A stretch of DNA of 64,000 bases from Nonomuraea wenchangensis (GTDB lineage Bacteria > Actinomycetota > Actinomycetes > Streptosporangiales > Streptosporangiaceae). The DNA is taken from NCBI RefSeq assembly GCF_900111685.1, contig NZ_FOHX01000016.1:1-64000 (forward strand), given 5' to 3'. The notes below the pieces were generated by a model. The model saw nothing but the letters and a program-made list of their open reading frames with translations, searched no databases and was not told the DNA's origin. Position 1 is the stretch's first letter, and each line of letters begins with the position of its first letter. The position numbers were made by a program, and so were the translations under genes. This document shows positions 5,877 through 13,414 of this stretch, in pieces.

Positions 5877-7157
5877 GTGAACAGTGTATCAGTCCGAACG
5901 GTCGAGCGGGTATTCGCCGAAGTCCCGGAAACGACCGTCTTCTCGGATTACGTCACCAGCGCTGGAATTCGCGTCATCGCGCTCGTACTCGCCAGCAAGA
6001 GCGACCACAGCGCCTACGGTTCCGGTATCCGCTGGCCGATTTTCACCGCCTCGGATATCGCCGAGAAGCTCCGGATGTCGGAAAGCACCGTCAAGCGTAC
6101 GGTCGCTCAGCTAAAGCGTGATGGCTTCCTCCGAACCACCAAGACCCAGCAGGGCAACCGGTACGAGATCCTGGTTCCGGCCTTCGAGAACGACACGTAC
6201 CGAGGCAAGCCGAACATCAGCCACAGGGCCAAGTCGCAGGTCGAGATGAGCGTGATCACGGCCGACATCTCGGACGAGGCGTTCCACCTGCTCTACATGC
6301 TTGAGGCCACCGGCAAGAGCTACGAGGCCGTACGGATTCCTCAAAGCAAGCTCCGGACCTACTTCAAGAGCCCGAGGCCCAAAGACGATGATCCGTACAT
6401 CAGCCTCCGGCAGCTCAACACCTGGCTCCGTGAGCTCGAAGGAGCTGGCCTCCTGGATCGCCGCCGTCTCGGCCAGATGGAGCAGAACGAGTACATCCTG
6501 AACAAGGAGTCCATCGTCAGGAACGGCGTCGAGATCAGCAACATGATCCGCCTGCCGGAGCAGCTCACCAGCGTCAAGGACGAGCCCGCCGAAGAGCTGG
6601 CGTACGACGTCGCTGAGGACACGAGCGGTGCCGGTATGTCGCTGGCCATGGAGTTCAAGCGTACGGTCAAGCGCTACCAGAAGGACAAGGACTGGTCCGA
6701 TGCCATCCGTCGTCCGAACGCCATCAACCTCCCCGCGCTAGCCAGCACGTTCAATCGGTGGATCGAGAACGGGACCTCGTACGCGGACATCGTCAGGATG
6801 ATCGAGCTCTACCCGCTCGTTGCTCCGTACGGCGCTGACCAGGCGTGCGTACCTGCGGAGGTCCGTGAGCGGCTCGTGAACAAGCCGATCTGGCAGGACT
6901 TCATCGGGCGTCGCGCCGACCTGTACGAACGTGTGGAGAAGATCAAGGAGGACGAGATCCGGTTCAACCCGGAGGCCGAAGGCTACGCCGAGTACTGGGG
7001 CGTCAAGCCGGAGGACGTCAAGCCCTTCGAGACGCCCAAGACCTGGGGCGAACTCCAGGCGGAGCGTCAGGCGAACGTGTTCGCGCCCGTGGTCGATGAT
7101 GACCCGCTGAGCCCCGCGAATCGGCTCGCTCGGTACCTCGGCCGTATCGCGAGCTAA
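5877..7157 (+). CDS. Winged-helix protein, candidate replication initiator or master regulator
   Basis: The protein has 426 residues. The first clear domain is a winged helix at about 50-100 ('FTASDIAEKLRMSESTVKRT', then 'LKRDGFLRTTKTQQGNRYEI'). A second similar segment follows at about 120-220 ('AFHLLYMLEATGKSYEAVRI ... LRELEGAGLLDRRRLG'), giving the two-winged-helix layout seen in plasmid Rep proteins. The C-terminal half is helical and unassigned. The start is GTG 5877 with ATAGG upstream; 257 bp before it stand three iteron-like repeats. I infer Rep or an iteron-binding regulator from this context. It lacks the rolling-circle (HUH) and RepSA motifs typical of AICEs. A terminator follows at 7173. 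Confidence 0.65.
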   Translation: MNSVSVRTVERVFAEVPETTVFSDYVTSAGIRVIALVLASKSDHSAYGSGIRWPIFTASDIAEKLRMSESTVKRTVAQLKRDGFLRTTKTQQGNRYEILVPAFENDTYRGKPNISHRAKSQVEMSVITADISDEAFHLLYMLEATGKSYEAVRIPQSKLRTYFKSPRPKDDDPYISLRQLNTWLRELEGAGLLDRRRLGQMEQNEYILNKESIVRNGVEISNMIRLPEQLTSVKDEPAEELAYDVAEDTSGAGMSLAMEFKRTVKRYQKDKDWSDAIRRPNAINLPALASTFNRWIENGTSYADIVRMIELYPLVAPYGADQACVPAEVRERLVNKPIWQDFIGRRADLYERVEKIKEDEIRFNPEAEGYAEYWGVKPEDVKPFETPKTWGELQAERQANVFAPVVDDDPLSPANRLARYLGRIAS

Positions 7158-7172
7158 TCGGATAAACGCGAG

Positions 7173-7203
7173 AGCCCTCGGCCGAAATGGTCGGGGGCTT
7201 TCT
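7173..7203 (+). terminator. Rho-independent-type terminator
   Basis: An 11-bp stem, AGCCCTCGGCC / GGTCGGGGGCT with two G-U pairs, has a 5-nt loop and is followed by TTTCT. It lies 15 bp after the stop of the winged-helix gene. Confidence 0.75.
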
Positions 7204-7211
7204 GCTGTCCT

Positions 7212-7434
7212 GGTCCTCGGTTCCTCGGTCCTGTCCTGGTCCTCGGGACCTCTTCTCGGTCCTCTGTCCTGCCCCCGATTCCCGGTCCTCACGACGGTCC
7301 TCTGGTCCCCAGTGCTGTGCCCGGTCCTCTGGCCGGTCCCCGGTCCTGAAGCTGGTCCTCTGGTCCCCGGTCCTCGATCCGGTGCTGAAGTCGGTCCTCG
7401 GTCCTGGCTCGTTGGGGACCGGGGACCGGTCCTC
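7212..7434 (+). repeat. Array of GGTCCTC heptamers, block 1 (10 copies)
   Basis: GGTCCTC occurs at 7212, 7238, 7258, 7284, 7296, 7323, 7354, 7369, 7393 and 7428, all on the plus strand. Near-copies (GGTCCTG, GGTCCCC) fill the gaps. The segment is non-coding and ends 33 bp from the first excisionase-like gene. Short directional repeats of this kind are known as binding sites of the TraB translocase (clt/TRS) in Streptomyces plasmids, although their usual sequence differs. Confidence 0.75.
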
Positions 7435-7466
7435 GGAGACCCAGAGGACAAGGGGCGCGAGGACTG

Positions 7467-7664
7467 CTATTTCCCATAGAAGCGTTGCTGCGTCAGCCAT
7501 GCCCGCACCTCCGCCGGCTTGTACCTCAAGTGTCGACCGATCTTGAAGGCCGGTAGGCCGTAACCAGGACCCTCGCGGTAAATCCAACGCTTGCTGACGT
7601 TGAGGTAGTCGGCCACCTGTTGCACACCCCAAAGAGGGCCGTCGTCATCCCGTTTCGTACACAT
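7467..7664 (-). CDS. Excisionase-like HTH protein, tandem copy 2
   Basis: The 65 residues form an AlpA/Xis-type winged helix: 'GVQQVADYLNVSKRWIYREG' then 'LPAFKIGRHLRYKPAEVRAW'. This is the size and layout of recombination directionality factors and helix_17 proteins. The gene is a tandem paralogue of 7794-7988 (core 'VADYLNVSxRW' and 'GPGYGLP' identical). It lies between the two GGTCCTC arrays and upstream of nothing else on its strand. It may direct excision by the serine recombinase or regulate it; serine-integrase RDFs are diverse, so this is inference. Confidence 0.75.
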   Translation of the reverse strand: MCTKRDDDGPLWGVQQVADYLNVSKRWIYREGPGYGLPAFKIGRHLRYKPAEVRAWLTQQRFYGK

Positions 7665-7793
7665 CGAGCAGGAGTCTGGACCACGGGTGGTATCCGGCCG
7701 ATTTCGGATATGGGTATGGCTATCTATGGCTGGCTTGTTCCTGGTCCCCGTCCTCGATCCGGGCGATCCGTGACCAGTGGAAGGCCAACCCGT

Positions 7794-7988
7794 CTACTCA
7801 TGCTGGCGCTGTTGCTCCAGCCACGCCCGTATCTCAGCCGGCTTAGCTCTCAGAAACTTGCCGACCCTGAAGAGCGGCAGACCGTAGCCGGGGCCCTCTC
7901 TCCGGACCCACCGCTGGCTCACGTTGAGGTAGTCGGCAACTTGCTGGGTGTCCCAAAGAGGCTCATCGTCCTGTCGTCTCGCACACAT
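7794..7988 (-). CDS. Excisionase-like HTH protein, tandem copy 1
   Basis: The 64 residues share the same domain as 7467-7664: 'DTQQVADYLNVSQRWVRREG', 'LPLFRVGKFLRAKPAEIRAW'. The N-terminus MCARRQDDEPLW and the paralogue's MCTKRDDDGPLW show the whole gene was duplicated. The 129-bp spacer between them contains a partial repeat of the surrounding non-coding sequence, which suggests that gene plus flank was duplicated. Both are transcribed leftwards. Having two related but diverged copies may separate excision control from transcription control. Confidence 0.75.
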   Translation of the reverse strand: MCARRQDDEPLWDTQQVADYLNVSQRWVRREGPGYGLPLFRVGKFLRAKPAEIRAWLEQQRQHE

Positions 7989-8056
7989 CGACGACCACTA
8001 TGGACTACGCCTGGTGTCCGTTGACGTGCGGGTATGGCAATGAGGTGGCCATCCTC

Positions 8057-8174
8057 GGTCCTCGGTCCCCGCGCACGGTCCTCAGGACAGCGGCTCCAGG
8101 ACAAAGGACCAGTCCTCCAGGACGGGAGCTCGGTCCTCAGGACGGTCCTCGTCTCGGTCCTCATCTTGGTCCTC
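8057..8174 (+). repeat. Array of GGTCCTC heptamers, block 2 (6 copies)
   Basis: GGTCCTC occurs at 8057, 8077, 8132, 8144, 8156 and 8168, in the same orientation as block 1. Four copies form a strict 12-bp ladder (8132-8168). Some extend to the small palindrome GTCCTCAGGAC (8078-8088, 8133-8143). Inverted near-copies (GGACC, GAGGACA) continue to about 8222. Confidence 0.75.
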
Positions 8175-8248
8175 GGGACCGGCCGAGAGGACAGGGCCAG
8201 AATCGGGACCGAGGGCCAGGACGAGCCATAGCACATTCGAGTTCGGAG

Positions 8249-8521
8249 ATGTCAAGGAATTGGCTGTGTGAGAGGTCCAATAGATTTCGCAGTTATGCCC
8301 TAACTAACATTCCAGGACGATTTGCCCGTACCGTCGAGTACGTGGCACGAGCGTACAACCCTGCGACAACTGAAGAAGAGGCTTGGGAGCGATTCTTTGA
8401 AATCGTCGCCATTGGACTGGTAGAAGCTTGGCGTGAAGGCCGATATGACGATGAGCTCGGAGACGAGGAAGGCCGTCACCCTGGACCCTCTAGGGCGACG
8501 ACCTTCCGCGATGCAGCCTAG
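8249..8521 (+). CDS. Hypothetical protein, 90 aa
   Basis: The protein begins MSRNWLCERSNRFRSYALTN; its middle is helical (FARTVEYVARAYNPATTEEEAWERFF) and its end acidic. No family is recognised. Its base composition is lower in GC than that of the chromosomal genes, as elsewhere in the element. It converges with the recombinase and overlaps its stop by four bases. The ribosome-binding site (GGAG) is unusually close to ATG 8249, so the start is uncertain. Confidence 0.45.
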   Translation: MSRNWLCERSNRFRSYALTNIPGRFARTVEYVARAYNPATTEEEAWERFFEIVAIGLVEAWREGRYDDELGDEEGRHPGPSRATTFRDAA

Positions 8522-9990
8522 CCGAATTTCGGGACGACGAGGCATCGATCGCCATCAGACTCGTCATTCGGACTAACGATCACGTAGTTAATAACCTGCT
8601 TGAGAGCCTGGCGCTTCCGGTCGTCGCTGATCCGATCCCAAGCGTCCGCAAGCCCCTTGTAAAACGACGCGGGGAGCGGACGAGCCGTCTGCTCGGACTT
8701 AAGCTTCGTGAGCTCTTGCTGAGCCGTTGACCGCTCAGCCTCTCTGGCAGCCTTGCGCTTGGCGTACTCGTCCTTGGAGATGTCGCCGGACTCGTAGACG
8801 TCAAGGAGACGGCTCAGACGCTTGTCGAGGTCATCGATCTTCTTCTTGAGGGCCGCGATATCAACGTCCTGCTTCTTGCGGGCAGCCTCGGCGCGAGCCG
8901 CTTCCTCGGTGTTGTGGCCACCAGACGCACGCTTCACGAGCCAGTCCAGGATGCTGGCGTTCGCCACGTTCAGGAGGATCGTGAGTCCGGAGCACCGCTT
9001 GGTGCTGATGCCCGAGCACCGGAACCGGACCTTGCCACGGTCGGTCTTCGTGGCAGTCATCGACCGCATGCACTTGGAGCAGCGGAGAAGGCCAGAGACG
9101 CTGTACTTGGCCTTCGGAGACGCCCACTTTCGGCCGAGGCCAGCGACACGCTTCTCAACGAACGCCTCCCACAGATCCGGCTCGATCAGGGCTTCGTGAG
9201 CTCCCTGGTGCCAGTCCCAGTTGTCGAAGCGGTTGCCCTTCGCGCCAGGTTTCTTCTTGCGGATCAGGCCAGCGGCGAAGCCAGTGTCCATGATCTGAAT
9301 CCATCGGCCCTGTTCGAGGACATCACCGCCAGGAGTACGGATACCGGCGTCAGCCATGTCCACGGAGATCGTCCGGAACGGCTCTCCGTCTACCCACCGC
9401 TCGTAGACCTCGGCCAGCGCATCCCCGCGAATCGGCTCAGGAAAGTACCTCTTGTCCTGGTAGACGTAGCCGAATCGCGGCGTGCCATTGTGCGGAAGGC
9501 CCTGGGTCAGCCTGTAGGAGTGCGTCTCCTTCCAGCCGTCGCCGATCATGTCCGACTGGAGCTCAGCGATCGAAAGCATTTGATTGCGGCTGAACTTGCC
9601 CATCGTCGTGACGCTGTCTCCTGGCTCCGTGGCCGAGATAGCGATGCCGCCGACCTGGCTGAGCTCGTGGAGGTTGTTGAGGCTGTCTCGGAGATTCCGG
9701 CCGAACCGCGACCACTTCCACAAGAGGACGATCTCGTACTTGCCGCGACGTACCTCGTCGATGATGTCCGCGATCTTGCGCTTGGCGAAGTCTCGGCCTG
9801 ACTGATCAAGGTCGAAGACGACGTCAACGACTTCGATACCCTCTTGCTCTGCCTTGGCGCGGGCTGCGATCTCCTGGAGCTCGGGACTGATCAGCTCCTT
9901 CCGGCCACGGGTTGAGGACACGCGGATGTAGATCTTCGCGCGCATACCGCGCAGGCCGTTTGGCGTGGCCAGGAGGGCACTGTGAAGCAT
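8518..9990 (-). CDS. Large serine recombinase (integrase)
   Basis: The protein (490 aa) cuts and rejoins att sites through a 5'-phosphoserine link. The N-terminal resolvase domain has 'YIRVSS' with catalytic Ser25, 'DLDQSGRDF', and the arginine motif 'WKWSRFGRNLRD'. The Recombinase domain follows ('TPRFGYVYQDKRYFPEP'), then a zinc beta-ribbon with 'LRCSKCMRSM ... FRCSG ... C' and a long coiled coil at about 370-430. ATG 9990 has a GGAG site. ATG 9945 is a real alternative that would place the serine at residue 10, as in classical resolvases. The gene lies about 70 bp from the alkB junction, as expected for the integrase of this element. Confidence 0.95.
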   Translation of the reverse strand: MLHSALLATPNGLRGMRAKIYIRVSSTRGRKELISPELQEIAARAKAEQEGIEVVDVVFDLDQSGRDFAKRKIADIIDEVRRGKYEIVLLWKWSRFGRNLRDSLNNLHELSQVGGIAISATEPGDSVTTMGKFSRNQMLSIAELQSDMIGDGWKETHSYRLTQGLPHNGTPRFGYVYQDKRYFPEPIRGDALAEVYERWVDGEPFRTISVDMADAGIRTPGGDVLEQGRWIQIMDTGFAAGLIRKKKPGAKGNRFDNWDWHQGAHEALIEPDLWEAFVEKRVAGLGRKWASPKAKYSVSGLLRCSKCMRSMTATKTDRGKVRFRCSGISTKRCSGLTILLNVANASILDWLVKRASGGHNTEEAARAEAARKKQDVDIAALKKKIDDLDKRLSRLLDVYESGDISKDEYAKRKAAREAERSTAQQELTKLKSEQTARPLPASFYKGLADAWDRISDDRKRQALKQVINYVIVSPNDESDGDRCLVVPKFG

Positions 9991-10019
9991 GAGGGGGCTC
10001 CGACTCGGGTACTTGACAC

Positions 10020-10080
10020 TTCGGATAGATCCTATTGATCCGTGTGTCTTTTGTTGTAACCTGCGAGTGCCAGCCCACGC
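10020..10080. other. Probable attR (element/alkB junction)
   Basis: Homology to AlkB ends after the codons for Val-Gly-Trp-His, at about 10067. On the element side, at 10016-10049, lies an imperfect inverted repeat (GACAC ... GTGTC arms enclosing GGAT ... ATCC), which fits one arm of a serine-integrase attachment site. The exact 2-bp crossover cannot be read without attL or an empty site. Confidence 0.6.
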
Positions 10081-10261
10081 ACACCGTCCGCACCGACATC
10101 ACGCCGCCCCCGGGCAGCTGGGTGCGCCGCATCGGCACCGGCCCCGTGGCCCACTCACGGCAGGCGCGGACGAGGTGGCGCTGCTCCTCCATCGACAACC
10201 AGCCAGGCACGTGGACCGCGCCCGGCGCGATCTCCCTCAACGGCAGCGGGAACATCGTCAC
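10067..10261 (-). pseudogene. alkB: alkB 5' fragment, disrupted by the element
   Basis: The N-terminal 65 codons match actinobacterial AlkB-type 2-oxoglutarate/Fe(II) dioxygenases, which repair alkylated bases: MTMFPLPLREIAPGAVHVPG, 'LVRACREWA', 'TQLPGGGVMSVRTVCVGWH'. In intact homologues GWH is followed by WYPYRYS; here it continues into element sequence (SQVTTKD) without homology. The Fe-binding HxD...H residues are therefore missing. The 3' part should lie at the unseen left end. A chimeric reading frame continues to 9824, overlapping the integrase, and is unlikely to be functional. Confidence 0.85.
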
Positions 10262-10338
10262 CCAGCCTACGACGCGGTTGTGAGGGCGGGAGCGGCCGAC
10301 GTACGCTCGCCGCAGCTCGAACCCGAGGAGTGTGAAGC

Positions 10339-11154
10339 ATGGCCGAGTCCCGTGAGCACGTCTTCGCCGGCGTGCACGGCGCCCGCACCGTCCGCGAATG
10401 GCCGCACGACGACCCCCGATACCTCGTCCTGCTGATCCACGGATACGGCGAGCACATAGGCCGCTACGAGCACGTCGCCGACCGGCTGGTCCGCCACGGC
10501 GCCGCCGTCCATGGCGTCGACCACGCCGGGCACGGCAGGTCGGAGGGCGAGCGGGTGCTCATCGAGGACTTCGAGGACGTCGTCGCCGACGTGCACGCCG
10601 TCGAGGAGCGGGCACGGGCCGCGCACCCCGGCGTCCCCGTCGTGGCGATCGGCCACTCGATGGGCGGCATGATCGCCGCCCGGTACGCCCAGCTCCACGG
10701 CGCCGGCCTGGCCGCGCTCGTCCTGTCCGGGCCGGTGATCGGGGAATGGGAGGCGGTGCCCGCGCTGCTCGCCCTCGACGAGCTGCCCGACCTCCCCATC
10801 GACCCGGCCACGCTCTCCCGCGACCTCGCCGTGGGCGTCGCGTACGCGGCCGACCCGCTGGTCTGGCACGGGCCGTTCAAGCGGGCCACGCTGGAGGCGT
10901 TCGCCGCCACGCTGGCCGCGATCGCCAAGGGCGGCACGTTCGGCGACCTGCCCACGCTGTGGGTGCACGGTGAGGACGACCAGCTCGTGCCGCTCGGGCC
11001 GAGCCGGGCCGGCATCGAGGCCGTACGCGGCACCGCCCTCACCGAGCGCGTCTACCCCGGCGCCCGGCACGAGGTCTTCAACGAGACCAACCAGGACGAG
11101 GTGCTGGACGACGTCCTCGCCTTCCTCGACCGCGCGCTGTCCCAGCGGGGGTGA
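10339..11154 (+). CDS. Alpha/beta hydrolase, monoacylglycerol-lipase type
   Basis: The protein has 271 residues of the serine aminopeptidase S33/monoglyceride lipase family. It shows the oxyanion strand 'LLIHGYGEH' (31-39), nucleophile elbow GHSMGG with Ser107, acid in 'VHGEDDQLVP' (about 213), and His244 in 'GARHEVFNE'. Homologues hydrolyse monoacylglycerols or similar small esters in the cytoplasm; there is no signal peptide. ATG 10339 follows GGAG. It stands divergently from the alkB fragment. The substrate is not determined by sequence. Confidence 0.9.
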   Translation: MAESREHVFAGVHGARTVREWPHDDPRYLVLLIHGYGEHIGRYEHVADRLVRHGAAVHGVDHAGHGRSEGERVLIEDFEDVVADVHAVEERARAAHPGVPVVAIGHSMGGMIAARYAQLHGAGLAALVLSGPVIGEWEAVPALLALDELPDLPIDPATLSRDLAVGVAYAADPLVWHGPFKRATLEAFAATLAAIAKGGTFGDLPTLWVHGEDDQLVPLGPSRAGIEAVRGTALTERVYPGARHEVFNETNQDEVLDDVLAFLDRALSQRG

Positions 11155-11163
11155 TGCCGGGCC

Positions 11164-11715
11164 CTACCTCACGGGCTCGTAGTGCATCGCCGTGACGCCG
11201 CAGCCGAACGGCCGGGCCGAGACCAGACGCAGCTTCCGGCGCCCGGGGAAGACCGGCATCCCGCCGCCGATCGCGGTCGGGTTGACGAACAGGTGGTACT
11301 CGTCGATGAGATCGGCCTCGGCCAGGCTCGCGACGAGCGTCCCGCCGCCGTACACGATGAGGTCGCCGCCCGGCCGGGCCTTCAGCCCGTTGATCGTCTC
11401 GGCCAGGTCGCCGCCGGCGACGGTCGCGTTCTCCCACGGCGACTCCGTGAGCGTCTGGGAGATCACGACCTTGGGGGTCCGGTTCATCCAGTCGATCGAC
11501 TCCTTGTCCTCACCGGGCGGACCGGCGGCCCACGCCGGGATGAAGCCCTCGGCGAGCCTGCGGCCGAGGACGATGTTGTCCACGTTCGCGGTGAGCGCGT
11601 TGATGTGCTCGCTGAGGTCGTCGGTCCAGGGGAAGGTCAGCCAGTCCATCTCGCCGTTCGGGCCGGCCATGTAGCCGTCGGCGCTGACCTGGACCTGGAG
11701 CAGTAGTTTGCGCAT
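11164..11715 (-). CDS. Dihydrofolate reductase-like (RibD C-terminal domain) protein
   Basis: The 183 residues carry the RibD_C/DHFR-like fold: 'MRKLLLQVQVSADGYMAGPN', 'VDNIVLGRRLAEGF', 'KVVISQTL', and the nucleotide-binding 'LIVYGGGTLVASL'. These stand-alone proteins are probably NADPH-dependent reductases of unknown substrate. ATG 11715 was chosen because the conserved N-terminus begins there. The gene converges with the upstream hydrolase with a 9-bp gap. Confidence 0.88.
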   Translation of the reverse strand: MRKLLLQVQVSADGYMAGPNGEMDWLTFPWTDDLSEHINALTANVDNIVLGRRLAEGFIPAWAAGPPGEDKESIDWMNRTPKVVISQTLTESPWENATVAGGDLAETINGLKARPGGDLIVYGGGTLVASLAEADLIDEYHLFVNPTAIGGGMPVFPGRRKLRLVSARPFGCGVTAMHYEPVR

Positions 11716-11843
11716 GGGGACGGGTTTCCCTTCGATGCCTTCGTCGTCCGCTGTGTTGGGACCACCCTGTCGGACCGACCTTACGATCTCCTTCCGGCCA
11801 CCTTCAGCCGCCGCCTGGCTCGGCGAGGTCGGCCTGGAGTGGC

Positions 11844-12395
11844 CTAGCGGACCCGCAGCCAGACGTGCCCCTTGCCCCGGTCGCGGGTCAGCTCGACCTT
11901 CCAGCAGCCCCGCTCGGGAAAGACGAACCCCGTGCCCCACTCCTGTCCGGGACGCCGCCAGTTCGACCCGCCGTGCTCCTCGGGGCCCCAGGCGAGCCGG
12001 GCGCGGGCGCCGTCCGGGAGCGTCGCCTCGACCTTGCGCAGCGGGCCCTCCCCGGTCATCCGCCACACGATCTTGATCTCGACTCCGCGCCGCAGCGGCA
12101 CCTCCCCGAACAGCAGCCCCCACAGCTCCACCCCCTCACCCGTGCCCCGCACCTCGGGAAACCCGTCCCCTTGCGACACCGCCGACCCCCGACACCCGGC
12201 CCCGTCAACGGTCACCACCGGAACGGGACTCTCGGTCCCGACGGCACCGGTCGCGCCGGGCGTACCCGCGGGGCCGCTCCGCGTGCCACTGGCCTGCGGC
12301 GTGCCCGCCGTGCCTGGTGCCGTACCACCACCGGCACCGCAACCGGCGCCCACCGCAAGCACCGCCACGAGCAGCGGCACCACCATCCATCTCAT
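11844..12395 (-). CDS. Secreted lipoprotein, hypothetical
   Basis: A type II signal peptide is clear: MRWMVVPLLVAVLAVGAGC with lipobox VGAGC, cleaved before Cys19. A Gly/Thr/Pro-rich low-complexity linker follows (about 20-62), then a compact beta-rich domain of about 120 residues with two cysteines (AGCRGS and ERGCWKVE) that may form a disulfide. No named family is recognised. ATG 12395 is preceded by GAGGAGGG. It is probably anchored on the outer face of the membrane. Confidence 0.75.
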   Translation of the reverse strand: MRWMVVPLLVAVLAVGAGCGAGGGTAPGTAGTPQASGTRSGPAGTPGATGAVGTESPVPVVTVDGAGCRGSAVSQGDGFPEVRGTGEGVELWGLLFGEVPLRRGVEIKIVWRMTGEGPLRKVEATLPDGARARLAWGPEEHGGSNWRRPGQEWGTGFVFPERGCWKVELTRDRGKGHVWLRVR

Positions 12396-12503
12396 CGATC
12401 GCCCTCCTCGCCCCCCTTACACCGCCCGCCCGCGAAAGGTTCCGAGATCCACACCGATGACTTCCTGCCGCCCCTCCGGTCAGCACAACCGAGGAGGCGA
12501 CCC

Positions 12504-13148
12504 ATGAACGGTGAACGGGAACGAGTCCTGACAGCGGGTGTGGCCCTGCTGGAACGGGCGATCGACTACACGCTCGGCAGTCTGCGCGTCGTGACCCCGC
12601 CCATGCTCTGCCGCGCGACCCCGTGCGCCGGCTGGACCATGGAACGGCTGCTGGCCCACGTCACCGACTCCCTCCGAGCCCTGAACGAGGCCGCCACCGG
12701 CACCGTCACCCTCGGCACGAAGGCGCTCGACCATCTGCGCACCGCCCGGCGGCTCGACCGCCACGGCAACCCGGCACTTCTCGTACGGGACGACGCCACC
12801 GAGCTCCTCGGCACCTGGGCGGCCACGCTCACCGGCGAGCTGGTCTCGATCGGCGACCGCCACCTGACCAGCCCTATGGTGGCCGCCGTGGGCGCGATCG
12901 AGATCGCCGTACACGGCTGGGACATCGCCACCGCGTGCGGCGAGCCCCGCCCCATCCCGCTCCTGCTGGCGGACGAGCTGCTGGACCTGGCCCACCTGTT
13001 CGTGACGCCCGCCGACCGGCCGCACCGGTTCGCCGCGCCGCGCCCCGTCCCCGTGGACGCGCCCGCCGACGACCGCCTCCTGGCCTACCTGGGACGCGAC
13101 CCGGCCGCCGCCGGACGGCGACCCTACCCGAACGGCCACTGCACCTGA
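12504..13148 (+). CDS. TIGR03086-type DinB-like metal-binding protein
   Basis: The 214 residues have the mycothiol-maleylpyruvate-isomerase N-terminal fold (DinB superfamily). They show 'LLERAIDYTLGSLRVV', 'TPCAGWTMERLLAHV' (metal-ligand His in the helix), and 'AIEIAVHGWDIATA', with the second and third histidines typical of TIGR03086. In actinobacteria these are thought to be metal-dependent, possibly mycothiol-linked enzymes; the substrate is unknown. ATG 12504 has GAGGAGG 6 bases upstream. It is divergent from the lipoprotein gene. Confidence 0.85.
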   Translation: MNGERERVLTAGVALLERAIDYTLGSLRVVTPPMLCRATPCAGWTMERLLAHVTDSLRALNEAATGTVTLGTKALDHLRTARRLDRHGNPALLVRDDATELLGTWAATLTGELVSIGDRHLTSPMVAAVGAIEIAVHGWDIATACGEPRPIPLLLADELLDLAHLFVTPADRPHRFAAPRPVPVDAPADDRLLAYLGRDPAAAGRRPYPNGHCT

Positions 13149-13350
13149 CCCGGTCCCGCGCGCCGCGCGCCGACACCGTACGATCGCCGTGTACGACAAG
13201 ACAGACGATCCCGAGAAACCGGCACCTGGCCGGGCAATCGGATGAGAAGATCGTAAGCGGGCACACACCCATCGTTTGGGGCCGAAACACGTCCGGCCGG
13301 TCCGGTGGCGGCGGGGGGCACGCGAGCGCCGGATCCAGGCCGACCAACGT

Positions 13351-13387
13351 GGTGGCGACGACCGTTCTTCGTGCGGCCGTCGCCACC
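13351..13387. terminator. Hairpin between convergent genes
   Basis: The arms GGTGGCGACGACCG and CGGCCGTCGCCACC (13 of 14 paired) have a 9-nt loop. It lies between the convergent DinB-like and MerR genes. There is no T-run, so this is a GC-rich stem-loop terminator at best. Confidence 0.5.
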
Positions 13388-13414
13388 ACTCCCGCTTCCC
13401 CCCGCACTCGTACG

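Larger units (their letters stand above)
1..10070. mobile_element. Integrative element (right part), inserted in alkB
   Basis: This is the visible part of a site-specific integrated element; its left end is outside the window. Its right boundary is inferred from a large serine recombinase (8518-9990) next to an alkB gene that loses its homology at about 10067. The block differs from the rest of the window: genes are small, phage- or plasmid-like and less GC-rich. The layout is a leftward overlapped operon (4026-1045), a repeat-rich non-coding segment, a rightward winged-helix gene, two excisionase-like genes and the recombinase. No TraB/FtsK-like transfer gene or capsid gene is visible, so the class (AICE, ICE, prophage or plasmid-like) is not decided. 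Confidence 0.75.

Noticed and set aside
7212..8174. CRISPR or microsatellite explanation for the GGTCCTC arrays
   Set aside because: There is no constant spacer or long repeat, and distances vary; a 12-bp ladder is present only in part.
9824..10261. New chimeric protein from alkB fragment plus element sequence
   Set aside because: Beyond codon 65 the frame runs antisense-free of motifs and overlaps the integrase start; it is treated as a read-through of a broken gene.
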